A stretch of DNA of 64,000 nt, from contig JACKHS010000004.1 of NCBI GenBank assembly GCA_020638875.1, positions 62,001 to 126,000 on the forward strand. Reading direction: 5' to 3'. A program made the translations under genes and the position numbers. The notes beneath the pieces are model-generated. The model was not told where the DNA came from, did not search any database, and saw nothing but the letters and a program-made list of their open reading frames with translations. This DNA comes from Planctomycetota bacterium (GTDB taxonomy: Bacteria > Planctomycetota > UBA1135 > GCA-002686595). This document shows positions 37,107 to 48,513 of the stretch, piece by piece (the stretch's first letter is position 1; each line of letters begins with the position of its first letter).

Positions 37107-38714
37107 ATGAAGACCACCCGCCGCTGCGCCGTTCTCGCCCTCGCCTCGCTCCTCGCTCCGGCCGCGCGCGCCGACTTCGGCGCCCCGCTCACGATCGACT
37201 CCCAGGCGCAGATGTTCGGCGCCGTGCAGCACGCCGACCTCGACGGCGACGGCCGCGCGGACCTGATCGCCGGGCTCCAGGTCGCCTCGGGCGGCGTGCG
37301 CTGGTACCGCAACCTGGGCGGTGGGGCGTTCGCCGCGCCGGTCGCGCTGCCGGTGCCGTTCGACTACGACCGTTGCACCAGCATCGTCGCCGGCGACGTG
37401 GACCTCGACGGCGACGTCGACCTGATCCTCAACCTGGAGGAGTACGAGCCCTCGCTCGGCAACTGGGACGACGCGATCCTGCTGCGCAACCAGGGCGGCG
37501 GGACCTTCACGCAGCTCTACCTCGGCTCGCGGCACTCCAACGACATGGAGCTCGTCGACGTCGACGGGGACGGCCGGCTCGACTGGCTGTACCTCCAGTG
37601 GGCGCCGGGCGCCGTGTACCTGCGCAAGGGCGACGGTGTCTCGTTCGGGCCCGAGCAGCTCGTCACGACGCAGGCGCTCGGGACCTACTCGATCACCACC
37701 GGCGACCTCGACGGCGACGGCAGCCCCGACCTCGTCGTGGCCGAGGCGTACACCGGCGACGTGCACGGCTTCCTGAACGACGGCAGCGGGAGCTTCGGGG
37801 CGCACCAGCTCATCGCAAGCGGCGCGCCGAACGCGCGCTCGGTGCGCTGCGCGGACCTCGACGAGGACGGCGACGACGACGTGCTCGTGGGCGCGCTGCA
37901 CAACACGACAGGGACGGGATCGACGCCCGGCTTCGTGGCGTGGTACGCGAACCTCGGTGGCGGGGTCTACGGTGCGGGCAACGTGCTGCACACGAACTTC
38001 CCCGGCGGGAGCTTCGACGCGCACGCGCTCGACGTGGACGGCGACGGCCGGCTCGACGTCGTGCACACCGAGTTCGACCACGCGCGCCTGTACCGCGGCC
38101 TCGGCGCCGGCGTCTTCGCGCCGGCCCAGGTGATCGCGAGCAACGCCACGAGCGTCTTCCGCCTGCTGGCGGCGGACTTCGACGGCGACGCGTCGGGCTT
38201 GGTCGACCTCGTGCTGGCGACGTCCTTCAACGGCACGCTCGAGCTGCACCCGCAGCTCCTGTCGACCGCGGCGACGAGCTACTGCGCCGGGCCGACCGGC
38301 ACGACGACGTGCCCGTGCGGCAACGCGGGCGGCGAGCTCGAGGGCTGCGCGAACTCGACCGGTGCGGGCGTGCGGCTGTTCTGGGCGGGGAGCGCGAGCG
38401 TCGCGGCGCATGACCTCTTCGTCTCGGCGCACGGCGGCCCGCCGAACCAGCCCGCGCTCTTCTTCCAGGGCCTCAACGCGATCAGCGCGCCGTTCGTGGA
38501 CGGCTTGCGCTGCGCGGGCGGTGCAGTGCAGCGCCTCGGCATCGCGCCCTTCGACGCCGCGGGCGCGACGACGTTGACCGGCGACCTCGCCGGGCTCGTC
38601 GGCGGCCTCGCGCCGGGCGACGTGCGCCACTACCAGCTCTGGTACCGCGATCCCGCGGGCGCTTGCAGCCAGGGCTCGAACCTCTCCGCGGCGATCAGCG
38701 TGGCCTGGCAGTGA
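37107..38714 (+). CDS. Secreted FG-GAP/VCBS-repeat protein with lineage-type C-terminal domain
   Basis: A 535-residue exported protein (signal MKTTRRCAVLALASLLAPAARA). Residues about 30-385 are FG-GAP-like blades with Ca-binding loops of the type D-x-D-G-D-G, for example DLDGDGRADLIAGLQ, DVDLDGDVDLIL, DVDGDGRLDWLYLQ, DLDGDGSPDLVVA and DVDGDGRLDVVHT. After SYCAGPTGTTTCPCGNAGG comes a domain with CANSTGAGVRLFWAGSASV, FFQGLNAISAPFVDGLRC and YQLWYRDPAG, ending near AISVAWQ. I associate that tail with many secreted planctomycete proteins; its function is unknown, possibly surface display. The next gene starts within its stop codon. Confidence 0.85.
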   Translation: MKTTRRCAVLALASLLAPAARADFGAPLTIDSQAQMFGAVQHADLDGDGRADLIAGLQVASGGVRWYRNLGGGAFAAPVALPVPFDYDRCTSIVAGDVDLDGDVDLILNLEEYEPSLGNWDDAILLRNQGGGTFTQLYLGSRHSNDMELVDVDGDGRLDWLYLQWAPGAVYLRKGDGVSFGPEQLVTTQALGTYSITTGDLDGDGSPDLVVAEAYTGDVHGFLNDGSGSFGAHQLIASGAPNARSVRCADLDEDGDDDVLVGALHNTTGTGSTPGFVAWYANLGGGVYGAGNVLHTNFPGGSFDAHALDVDGDGRLDVVHTEFDHARLYRGLGAGVFAPAQVIASNATSVFRLLAADFDGDASGLVDLVLATSFNGTLELHPQLLSTAATSYCAGPTGTTTCPCGNAGGELEGCANSTGAGVRLFWAGSASVAAHDLFVSAHGGPPNQPALFFQGLNAISAPFVDGLRCAGGAVQRLGIAPFDAAGATTLTGDLAGLVGGLAPGDVRHYQLWYRDPAGACSQGSNLSAAISVAWQ

Positions 38715-39532
38715 GCGCGCGTCGCCTCCGCGTGGCGCTCCTCGCCGCCCTGGCGGCGTGCGGCGGCGCCACCGGGGAGCGACCGCTGGAGGTGCACGTC
38801 GCGCTCGCGACGGCCGACTGCGGCGAGCCCTGGTTCCCCGGCGTCGCGTCGGGCTTGCCGGTGCTCGAGATCGACGCGCACGGCACGCCGACGCTCGAGG
38901 GGCTCGCGTACGACCTGCGCGACGTGGACACCGCGTCGGCGCGGGCGTACCGCGCGCGCCTCACCGAGCTGCGGGACGTGCTGGTGCCGGAGCCGCTGCG
39001 CACCGCGGGGGAGACCGGCAGCGCGGCGCTCCCGCTCGCCGTCCTCGCCGATCGTGACGCGCGCTGGTCGGACGTGGAGCAGGCGCTGGTGCCCACGCGG
39101 TACCGCGGCATCGCGCTCGGACACCTGGCCCTCGGCGTGCGCGACGGCGAGGGGGCCTTGCGCCGCGTCTCGGTCGAGCAGGCCGTCGAGTTCGGCATCG
39201 CCTGCGGCCCGGACGTCGCCGAAGCGTGGCGCGTCGCATGGCGCCCGGACGGCGACGGGCCGGCACTCCAGCTCACGCTCCCGATGCGCAGGTACCCGGG
39301 CATGGAGCAGGGTCCGACGCGCTACACCGCCGAGCGAGTGGCCGTCGGCGACGCGCTCGGCGACGTGCTCCGCGAGGCGCGCGACGCGCGCGAGGTCGGC
39401 CGTCCGAGCGTCGACGTCACCGACTTCGACGCCGCCCGCTGGCGCGACTTCGTGCGCCTCGTCGAACTGGCGCAGCGCGCGGGGTACGCGCGCGTCTGGC
39501 TCTACTGGTTCGAGGACGCTGCCGCGCGCTGA
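38711..39532 (+). CDS. Putative lipoprotein with two ExbD-like segments
   Basis: A 273-residue protein starting at GTG 38711, which overlaps the previous stop (GTGA). Its N-terminus RRLRVALLAALAACGG has a plausible lipobox (LAAC). Two segments look like the ExbD/TolR periplasmic domain: SAALPLAVLADRDARWSDVE continuing to YRGIALGHLALGV, and ARWRDFVRLVELAQRAGYAR continuing to VWLYWFE. The resemblance is by pattern only, and there is no ExbB partner nearby. It may be co-translated with the FG-GAP protein. Function unknown. Confidence 0.55.
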   Translation: MSARRLRVALLAALAACGGATGERPLEVHVALATADCGEPWFPGVASGLPVLEIDAHGTPTLEGLAYDLRDVDTASARAYRARLTELRDVLVPEPLRTAGETGSAALPLAVLADRDARWSDVEQALVPTRYRGIALGHLALGVRDGEGALRRVSVEQAVEFGIACGPDVAEAWRVAWRPDGDGPALQLTLPMRRYPGMEQGPTRYTAERVAVGDALGDVLREARDAREVGRPSVDVTDFDAARWRDFVRLVELAQRAGYARVWLYWFEDAAAR

Positions 39533-39543
39533 GCCGCGCCGGA

Positions 39544-39566
39544 GCCCGCGAGACGGAGACGCGGGC
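39544..39566. terminator. Terminator-like hairpin between convergent genes
   Basis: GCCCGCG (39544-39550) pairs perfectly with CGCGGGC (39560-39566) around a 9-nt loop, in the 79-bp gap between the lipoprotein stop and the chemoreceptor stop. It could serve both strands. No T run. Confidence 0.5.
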
Positions 39567-39611
39567 CGCGCCGGGCGACCCGCGTTCGTGTGACGTCCTC
39601 GCGCGAGGCGC

Positions 39612-41378
39612 TCAGCAGCGGAAGCTGCCGACCATCCGGCCGAGCTCGCCCGCCATGCGGGCCAGGTCGGAGGACGCGCTCAGCGACTCGCCGGCGCACC
39701 GGCTCGTCTCGTGTGCGGCCCCGGAGATCTGCTCGATGTTCTCGTTGATCCGCAGGCTCTCGTGGGCGGCGGCGTCGAGGAAGCGCGAGACCTCGGAGAG
39801 CGTCGCGTCCTGCTCGTCCACGGCGGCCGCGATCGAGTTCTGCGACGAGTTGATCGAGGTCATCGACTCGGCCACCGCGCGGATCGCCTCGACCGCCGAG
39901 AGCGAGTAGCCGTGGATCGTGCCGATCTTCTCGCGCACCACGTCCGTGGCGGCGCGCGTCTCCTTGGCGAGGTCCTTGACCTCGTTCGCGACCACGGCGA
40001 AGCCCTTGCCGGCGTCGCCCGCGCAGGCCGCCTCGATGGAGGCGTTCAGCGCCAGCAGGTTGGTCTGGTCGGCGATCTTCGTGATCAACTCGATGACCTC
40101 CTGGATCTCGCCGCTGCTCTGGCTGAGCTGCGTGATGACCGCCTCGGCCTCGGCAGTGCGCTGCACGGCGGAGCGGCTCGTCTCCGCCGTCTCGTGCGTG
40201 CGGCAGGAGATCTCGTTGCTGCCGGCCGTGACGCCTTGCAGCGACTCCGCCACCGACTGGATGCGCGCCACGATCGAGGCCGTGGTGCGCGCGCCGTCCT
40301 CGGTGTGACCGATCGCCTCCTCGGCGTTCGAGGTCAGCGTGCGCGAGACCGCGGCCAGTTGCTCGGACGACGCGGCCAAGGTGCGCGAGTCGTTGCCCAG
40401 GCTGCGGATGTTCTCGCGCAGGTCGCCCAGGAACTGGGCCAGGCCCTCGCCGACGCGACCGATGGCGTCGTCACCGCGCACGCTCACCGTGCACGTCAGG
40501 TCGCCCTCGCGCGCGGCGCTGATCGACTTCAGCAGCGAGTCGACCTTCGCCTGCAGCTTCGCGGCCTGGTCGGTCTCGGTCTTGCGCGCCGCCTGCACCT
40601 CGTCGAGGGCGTGCTGCGCGCGCTGCACCGCCGTGTTCAAGGCCTGGCCCAGCTTGCCGATGGCGTCGTCGCTCTCGACGGCCGCGCGCTTCGAGTAGTC
40701 CCCGCGCGCGACCGCTTCGGCCACCGAGAGGCACGGCGCCAGCGAACGCGAGATGCTGCGCGCGAGCAGGAAGGAAGCCGCGAGGGTCAGGGCCGAGGTC
40801 AGCAGCGCGGTCGCCACGCTCAGGTAGTGCGAGAGTTCACCGAGAGTCGCGCCCTCGTCGAGCGCGGTCGATGCGGCCGCGACCCACCGGTCCCGCGCCG
40901 CGCCCACGTGCGTCGCGATGTCCTCGGCGAACGCGTCGAACTCGTCCATGGCCGCGTTGCCGGCCGCGGGCCCGCCTTCGATGTACTGACGGGCCATCCA
41001 CTGGCCCTTGGCGTAGAACTCCTCGAACGAGGTCGTCAGGGCGGCGTACTCCGCCGCGTTCTGCGGGTCGAGCTGCTTCAGGGCGGCGACGTTCTCGCGG
41101 AACGACGCGGCCCAGGTCGCGGCCTCGTCGAAGCCGTCGGCGTAGCCCTCCGCGGCGCGCGTGGCGCTGATGTCGGTCAACCACTGCTGGACCTGCACCA
41201 CGTCGAGGACGATCGCGCGCGCGTGCGCGGCGCCGACGTAGGCCACGTCGCGGGCGTACAGCGTCTTGTCGTTGCTGCGACCGCTGAGGAACCAGGAGAC
41301 GGTGGCTTGGAGGAGGATGACGGCGCAGACCAGGCCGAAGGCCAGGCGGATGCGCGCGTCGATGGTGAGCCTGCGCAT
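39612..41378 (-). CDS. Methyl-accepting chemotaxis protein
   Basis: A 588-residue chemoreceptor. The first helix (RLAFGLVCAVILLQATVSWF) is followed by a four-helix-bundle-type periplasmic sensor (about 30-185), TM2 (SVATALLTSALTLAASFLLA), HAMP-like linkers, and a long coiled-coil cytoplasmic domain. The hairpin tip is DQTNLLALNASIEAACAGDA followed by GKGFAVVANEVKDLAKET, in which the usual EAARAGE reads EAACAGD. There is no C-terminal pentapeptide for CheR tethering. ATG 41378 is chosen because upstream codons do not continue a membrane protein. No che genes are adjacent, so it is an orphan receptor. Confidence 0.92.
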   Translation of the reverse strand: MRRLTIDARIRLAFGLVCAVILLQATVSWFLSGRSNDKTLYARDVAYVGAAHARAIVLDVVQVQQWLTDISATRAAEGYADGFDEAATWAASFRENVAALKQLDPQNAAEYAALTTSFEEFYAKGQWMARQYIEGGPAAGNAAMDEFDAFAEDIATHVGAARDRWVAAASTALDEGATLGELSHYLSVATALLTSALTLAASFLLARSISRSLAPCLSVAEAVARGDYSKRAAVESDDAIGKLGQALNTAVQRAQHALDEVQAARKTETDQAAKLQAKVDSLLKSISAAREGDLTCTVSVRGDDAIGRVGEGLAQFLGDLRENIRSLGNDSRTLAASSEQLAAVSRTLTSNAEEAIGHTEDGARTTASIVARIQSVAESLQGVTAGSNEISCRTHETAETSRSAVQRTAEAEAVITQLSQSSGEIQEVIELITKIADQTNLLALNASIEAACAGDAGKGFAVVANEVKDLAKETRAATDVVREKIGTIHGYSLSAVEAIRAVAESMTSINSSQNSIAAAVDEQDATLSEVSRFLDAAAHESLRINENIEQISGAAHETSRCAGESLSASSDLARMAGELGRMVGSFRC

Positions 41379-41744
41379 GGTGCGGGGGATGGAGGCGAGC
41401 GGGGCAGTGGCGAGATCGGACGCCCCTAACCCGAGCCTGAGCCTTTTCCGGGCAACGTTTCGAGGGCCACCCGACGCACTGCGGAGGCCAAGGGTGGCTT
41501 TCCCCACTCCAAGCCTTCGCGACCCGGGCGCGACGTCCGCCGGACCACAGGCCTCCCCGCACCGCCGGCGCGGCGCACCCTGCGTGTCGGGATCGCCAGG
41601 AAGGCACCCGTCGAACCGCGCCGCCCGCGCGGACGCGCCCGCGAGGGGTCGACGACGCGCGCCTGAGGCGCACGGCGCGCGCGCGCGGCTACGCGGCCGT
41701 GGACGCGTGCGCGTTCCCCGAAGCGGTGCGCTGACCCGCGCCGC
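41379..41744. other. 366-bp spacer upstream of the chemoreceptor
   Basis: No coding sequence is supported. On the minus strand a TTGCCC and a TTAGGG lie 20 nt apart, too weak to call a promoter, and CCGAT near 41410 is only a fragment of a sigma-28 -10 box. Nothing else stands out. Confidence 0.3.
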
Positions 41745-44678
<2,934 letters not shown>

Positions 44679-44783
44679 GGGCGCAGCGTAGCGCCGGCCC
44701 CGGAACGCGACGAGACGGTCGGTCACGATTCGCGGTGCGCTCCGCAACGCCTCGCGAACCGCTCCTCCGACCCCGAGAACGCC

Positions 44784-45362
44784 ATGAACCTGCTCCCGAT
44801 CGCTCTCGTCGCCGCGCTGCTCGGCGGCGCCGCCCGACCCGCGCTCGCCGCGCCGCGCCCCACCGCCGCGGCCCTCGCCGTCGAGGACCCCGCGCCCGAC
44901 GCGAAGCGCGCCGACTACGACCACCTGAACCTCGACAAGAGCGGCCTCGCGCTCGAGGGCTACGACCCGGTCGCGTACTTCAGCGAGGGCGGCGGCAAGC
45001 CGCAGAAGGGCAAGGCCGAGCTCACGCGCAAGCACCGCGGCGTGACCTATCGCTTCGCCAGCGAGGCGCACCGCGCGCTCTTCGACAAGGACCCCGGCAA
45101 GTACGAGCCCGCGTACGGCGGCTGGTGCGCCTACGCCATGGCGAAGGGCGACAAGGTCGAGGTGGACCCCGAGTCGTTCGTGATCCAGGACGGCAAGCTG
45201 ATGGTCTTCTACGACTCCTTCTTCAACGACACGCGCAAGAAGTGGCTGAAGAAGCCGAGCGACTACCAGAAGGACGCCGACGCGAAGTGGGCCAAGCTCG
45301 TGACGCCCGAGCCCAAGCCCGAACCGAAGCCGGCACCCGAGCCGAAGCCCGCGCCGAAGTAG
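44784..45362 (+). CDS. Secreted YHS-domain protein
   Basis: A 192-residue exported protein with a signal peptide ending near RPALAAP. It carries the YHS domain typical of the 'YHS domain-containing (seleno)protein' group: LALEGYDPVAYFSEGG, GVTYRFASEAHRALF, PAYGGWCAYAMAKGDKVEVD and FVIQDGKLMVFYDSFFND. The key residue in YGGWCAYA is encoded by TGC here, so this copy is the cysteine form. The C-terminus is a PEPKPEPKPAPE-type repeat, probably a wall-spanning or flexible spacer. YHS domains are linked to metal binding; the role here is unknown. Confidence 0.85.
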   Translation: MNLLPIALVAALLGGAARPALAAPRPTAAALAVEDPAPDAKRADYDHLNLDKSGLALEGYDPVAYFSEGGGKPQKGKAELTRKHRGVTYRFASEAHRALFDKDPGKYEPAYGGWCAYAMAKGDKVEVDPESFVIQDGKLMVFYDSFFNDTRKKWLKKPSDYQKDADAKWAKLVTPEPKPEPKPAPEPKPAPK

Positions 45363-45372
45363 CCGCGCGCGC

Positions 45373-48300
45373 TCAGAGGTCCACGACGCGCCCGAGCGAC
45401 AGGAACGCGAGCCGCAGCCGCACCGCCTCGGGCGCGAGGCCGGTCTGCGCGGCGACGACCCGCGCGTACGCCTCGAGCTGCGGGCGGTAGTAGGCGACCT
45501 TCGCGTCGAGCTCGCCGACCTCGACGCGGTCGGACTTGTAGTCGAGCACCTCGGCCCACACGACCGCGCCGTCGCGGCGCGCGAGCACCAGCCGGTCGAT
45601 CGCGCCGCGCCAGTGCGCGGGGCCGTCCGGGCCGTCGAGTAGCAGCGAGAACGCGTACTCGCGGTGGACCTCGGGCGCGCTGCCGGCGGGCGCCGCGCAC
45701 GACGCGCGCGCGAGCGCCGCGCGCACCTCAGGGGCGGCGAGCGCGCGCTCGAGCAGCGCCCGCGCGCTCTCCACGAGCTCGGGGGCGTCGCCCGGCGCGC
45801 CGACGGCGGCGGGGTCGAACGCGAACGCCTCGAGCCACTCGCAGCCCTCGAGCGCCGCGTGCACCAGCGTGCCCACCGAGGCGCCCGCGCGGCTCGCGAG
45901 CAGGTCGCCCGCGCGCACGCGCCCGCCGCCCTCCTCGGCCGAGGCGGCGCGCCGCGCCAGCGCCCGCGGCGCGGTGGTCGGCGCGAGCCTCAGCGGCGGC
46001 AGCGGCTCGCTCGGCGTCGGCAACGCCTCGACGAGCCCGGCGTGCCAGGGCTCGGCGGACGCGCGCGACCAGAGCACGCCGGCGTCGTCGGCCGCGCCGG
46101 CCTCGTCGTCCGTCAGCGCGCCGCGCACGACGCGCGCGTAGGTCGGCGCCCGTCCGGCGAGGTCCTTCGCGGGGTCCTCCCACGGCACGACGAGGTCGAG
46201 TCGGCGCTTGGCGCGCGTCATCGCGACGTACAGGTTGCACAGCGCGTCGCCGACCGCGCGCGTCGTGGCGGCGTGGTAGAGCTCGGCGAGCAGCGGCGCG
46301 AGCTCGAGCTGCGCGGCGCGCGGCCGCACCGTGACGGCGTCGATCGGCCCGTCGGGGCGCGGCCGCCGCGTGAGGTAGCCGTCGCGCAGGCCGACGAGCG
46401 GCGCGTACAGCTCGGGTAGCACGACCGCGTCGAACTCGAGGCCCTTCGACCCGTGGATGGTCATCACGCGCACGCGCGCGCCGCCGGGCGCTTCGACGCG
46501 GTGCGCGCGCACGTGGTCGACGAACTCGCTCGCGCGCAGACCGAGGCGCGCGTCGAAGCCGAGCGCGAGGTCCACGAGCTGCGCGAAGCGCGCCTGGTCC
46601 CACGCCGACCAGCCCGCATCGGCCTGCACCGCGCGGCCGAGGCGCGCGGTGAACGCGCCGAGCCCCTCCTCGACGAGCGCGCGGCGCACGCGGCGCGCGG
46701 TGGCGCGCAGCGCGCCGCGACCCGGCTCGAGCTCGAGCGCGGCGGCGAGGCGCGACGTGCTGACGTGGAACGCCGCCGCGCGATCCTCGGGGTGGTCGGC
46801 CAGGTGCAGCAACGAGAGGTAGACGAGCACGGCCTCCGAGTCGGTCAGCTCGTTGCCGCCCTCGCCGCTGGCGTCGATGCCGAGGCGCCGCAGCCGGTGG
46901 ATGAGCAGCGGGATCTGCTTGTTCGTGCGCACGAGCACGCCGATCTCCGCGTCGGGGCACTCGGCGTGGATCGCGGCGACGCGCTCGACGGCGCGCGCGA
47001 GGCAGCACGCTTCCTTGCGCTCGCCCTCGCCGGGCTCGCGCGCCTCGACGAGGTGCACCGCGCCGGGCAGCGCGCGCGCGGCGTCGTGGTCCTTCCACGC
47101 GCGCGCGAACGCCTCGGCCGCCGCGCGTTGCGGCGCGAGGTCGTCGCCGACGAACGCGGGGTGCGTCGCGAGCGCGCCGAAGACCCGGTTGACGGCGTCG
47201 AGCACTACGGGCGACGAGCGCCAGCTCGTCTCCATCGTCTGCGCGTGCAGCCCGGGCAGGAGTTGCTCGAGCTCGGCGAGCAGCCGCGGCTCGGCCTGAC
47301 GGAAGCCGTAGATCGACTGCTTCACGTCACCCACGCAGAAGAAGCTGCGTTCCTCGCCGCCGCTGCTCGTGATCTCGCTCGCCAGCGGTTGCAGCACGCG
47401 CCACTGGATCGGCGACGTGTCCTGGAACTCGTCGAGCAACAGGTGGTCGATGCGGCCGTCGAGGCGGAACCAGAGCTCGGCCTCGCGCTCGTCGAACAGC
47501 GCGCCGCGGGTCGCGCCGGGCGCGAGCGCCAGCGGCAGGTCGTCGAAGCCGAAGCGCGCCGCGACGTGCTCGCGCCGCTCGTAGGCGCGCTCGAACGAGT
47601 CGAGCAGCGAGTGCACCGCCTCGTTGCGCGCGACGAGCTGGCGCAGGACCTCGCCGCCCGCGAGCGCGCGCGTCGCGCGCAACGCCTCGACGAGCTGCGG
47701 CGGCATCGCGACCTTGTAGTAGGCCGGCTCCTCGCCCTCGGCGTTGCGCGTGAGCGTGTCCTCGTACACCGCGTCCCAGTGCCCGGCCTCGACGGCGCCG
47801 AGCAGCTTGGCGAGCGCCTTGACGTAGCGCCCGTCGGGCTCCTCCTTCTTGTTCCGCGGCAGCTCCGCCGCGCGCAGCGCCTGCACCGCGCGCTCCAGCG
47901 CGGCCTCGTCGCGCGCCGGGGCGGCGACCGCTTCCCACGCGCCGGCGCTCGCCTCGAGCGCGATCGGGCGCAGGCGCGCCGCGTGGTCGAGCAACGCCGC
48001 CTGCACGGCGCGCTTGCCGCCGCCGCGTTGCAGGTCGCGCAGCAGCGCGAGCAGCTCGGCCGGGTCGCCCTCGGCCAGCACGTCCTGGATCGCACCCGCG
48101 CGCAGCGCTTCGCCCTCGTGCTCGTCGGCGATGCTCCAGTCGGGCGGCAGGTCGAGGTCGAGCGCGAACAGGCGCACGAGGTGCACGAAGAAGGCGTCCA
48201 GCGTGCGCACCTGGAAGGTGTCGAGCGCGCGCGTGAGGCGCGCGAGCAGGCCGCGGCAGCGCACCTCGTCGAGCGCGTCGTCACCGAGCGCCGAGCGCAG

Positions 48301-48513
48301 CGCCGCGAGCCCGTCGTCGGACTCGACCGCCTCGACGAGGCGCTCGAGCACGCGGTCGAGGATCTCGCCGGCGGCCTTGCGCGTGAACGTCGTCGCGAGG
48401 ATGCGCTCCGGCTCCGCACCCGCGAAGAGCAGCGCGAGGAAGCGATTGGTGAGCCGGAAGGTCTTGCCCGTGCCGGCCGAGGCGAGCCAGAGCTCGTGGT
48501 GCGCGGCGCTCAC
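45373..48513 (-). CDS. addA: UvrD-type helicase with C-terminal RecB-like nuclease (AddA-like)
   Basis: A 1046-residue DNA repair helicase-nuclease. Superfamily 1A motifs: I ASAGTGKTFRLTNRF, Ia TFTRKAAGEI, II LLLDEFQDTSPIQW, III VGDVKQSIYGFRQAEP, IV region METSWRSSPVV, V VMTIHGSKGLEFD, and VI YVAMTRAKRRLDLV. The C-terminal PD-(D/E)XK nuclease shows REYAFSLLL, WRGAIDRLVL, VLDYKSDRVE and YYRPQLEAYA, so nuclease residues are intact. With the upstream AddB-like gene it would form a RecBCD-like complex for double-strand-break end processing. GTG 48513 overlaps the AddB stop by GTGA, implying 1:1 synthesis. Convergent with the YHS gene. Confidence 0.9.
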   Translation of the reverse strand: MSAAHHELWLASAGTGKTFRLTNRFLALLFAGAEPERILATTFTRKAAGEILDRVLERLVEAVESDDGLAALRSALGDDALDEVRCRGLLARLTRALDTFQVRTLDAFFVHLVRLFALDLDLPPDWSIADEHEGEALRAGAIQDVLAEGDPAELLALLRDLQRGGGKRAVQAALLDHAARLRPIALEASAGAWEAVAAPARDEAALERAVQALRAAELPRNKKEEPDGRYVKALAKLLGAVEAGHWDAVYEDTLTRNAEGEEPAYYKVAMPPQLVEALRATRALAGGEVLRQLVARNEAVHSLLDSFERAYERREHVAARFGFDDLPLALAPGATRGALFDEREAELWFRLDGRIDHLLLDEFQDTSPIQWRVLQPLASEITSSGGEERSFFCVGDVKQSIYGFRQAEPRLLAELEQLLPGLHAQTMETSWRSSPVVLDAVNRVFGALATHPAFVGDDLAPQRAAAEAFARAWKDHDAARALPGAVHLVEAREPGEGERKEACCLARAVERVAAIHAECPDAEIGVLVRTNKQIPLLIHRLRRLGIDASGEGGNELTDSEAVLVYLSLLHLADHPEDRAAAFHVSTSRLAAALELEPGRGALRATARRVRRALVEEGLGAFTARLGRAVQADAGWSAWDQARFAQLVDLALGFDARLGLRASEFVDHVRAHRVEAPGGARVRVMTIHGSKGLEFDAVVLPELYAPLVGLRDGYLTRRPRPDGPIDAVTVRPRAAQLELAPLLAELYHAATTRAVGDALCNLYVAMTRAKRRLDLVVPWEDPAKDLAGRAPTYARVVRGALTDDEAGAADDAGVLWSRASAEPWHAGLVEALPTPSEPLPPLRLAPTTAPRALARRAASAEEGGGRVRAGDLLASRAGASVGTLVHAALEGCEWLEAFAFDPAAVGAPGDAPELVESARALLERALAAPEVRAALARASCAAPAGSAPEVHREYAFSLLLDGPDGPAHWRGAIDRLVLARRDGAVVWAEVLDYKSDRVEVGELDAKVAYYRPQLEAYARVVAAQTGLAPEAVRLRLAFLSLGRVVDL

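Noticed and set aside
41400..41430. Sigma-28 promoter for the chemoreceptor
   Set aside because: Only CCGAT resembles the -10; no TAAA-type -35 is at the required distance.
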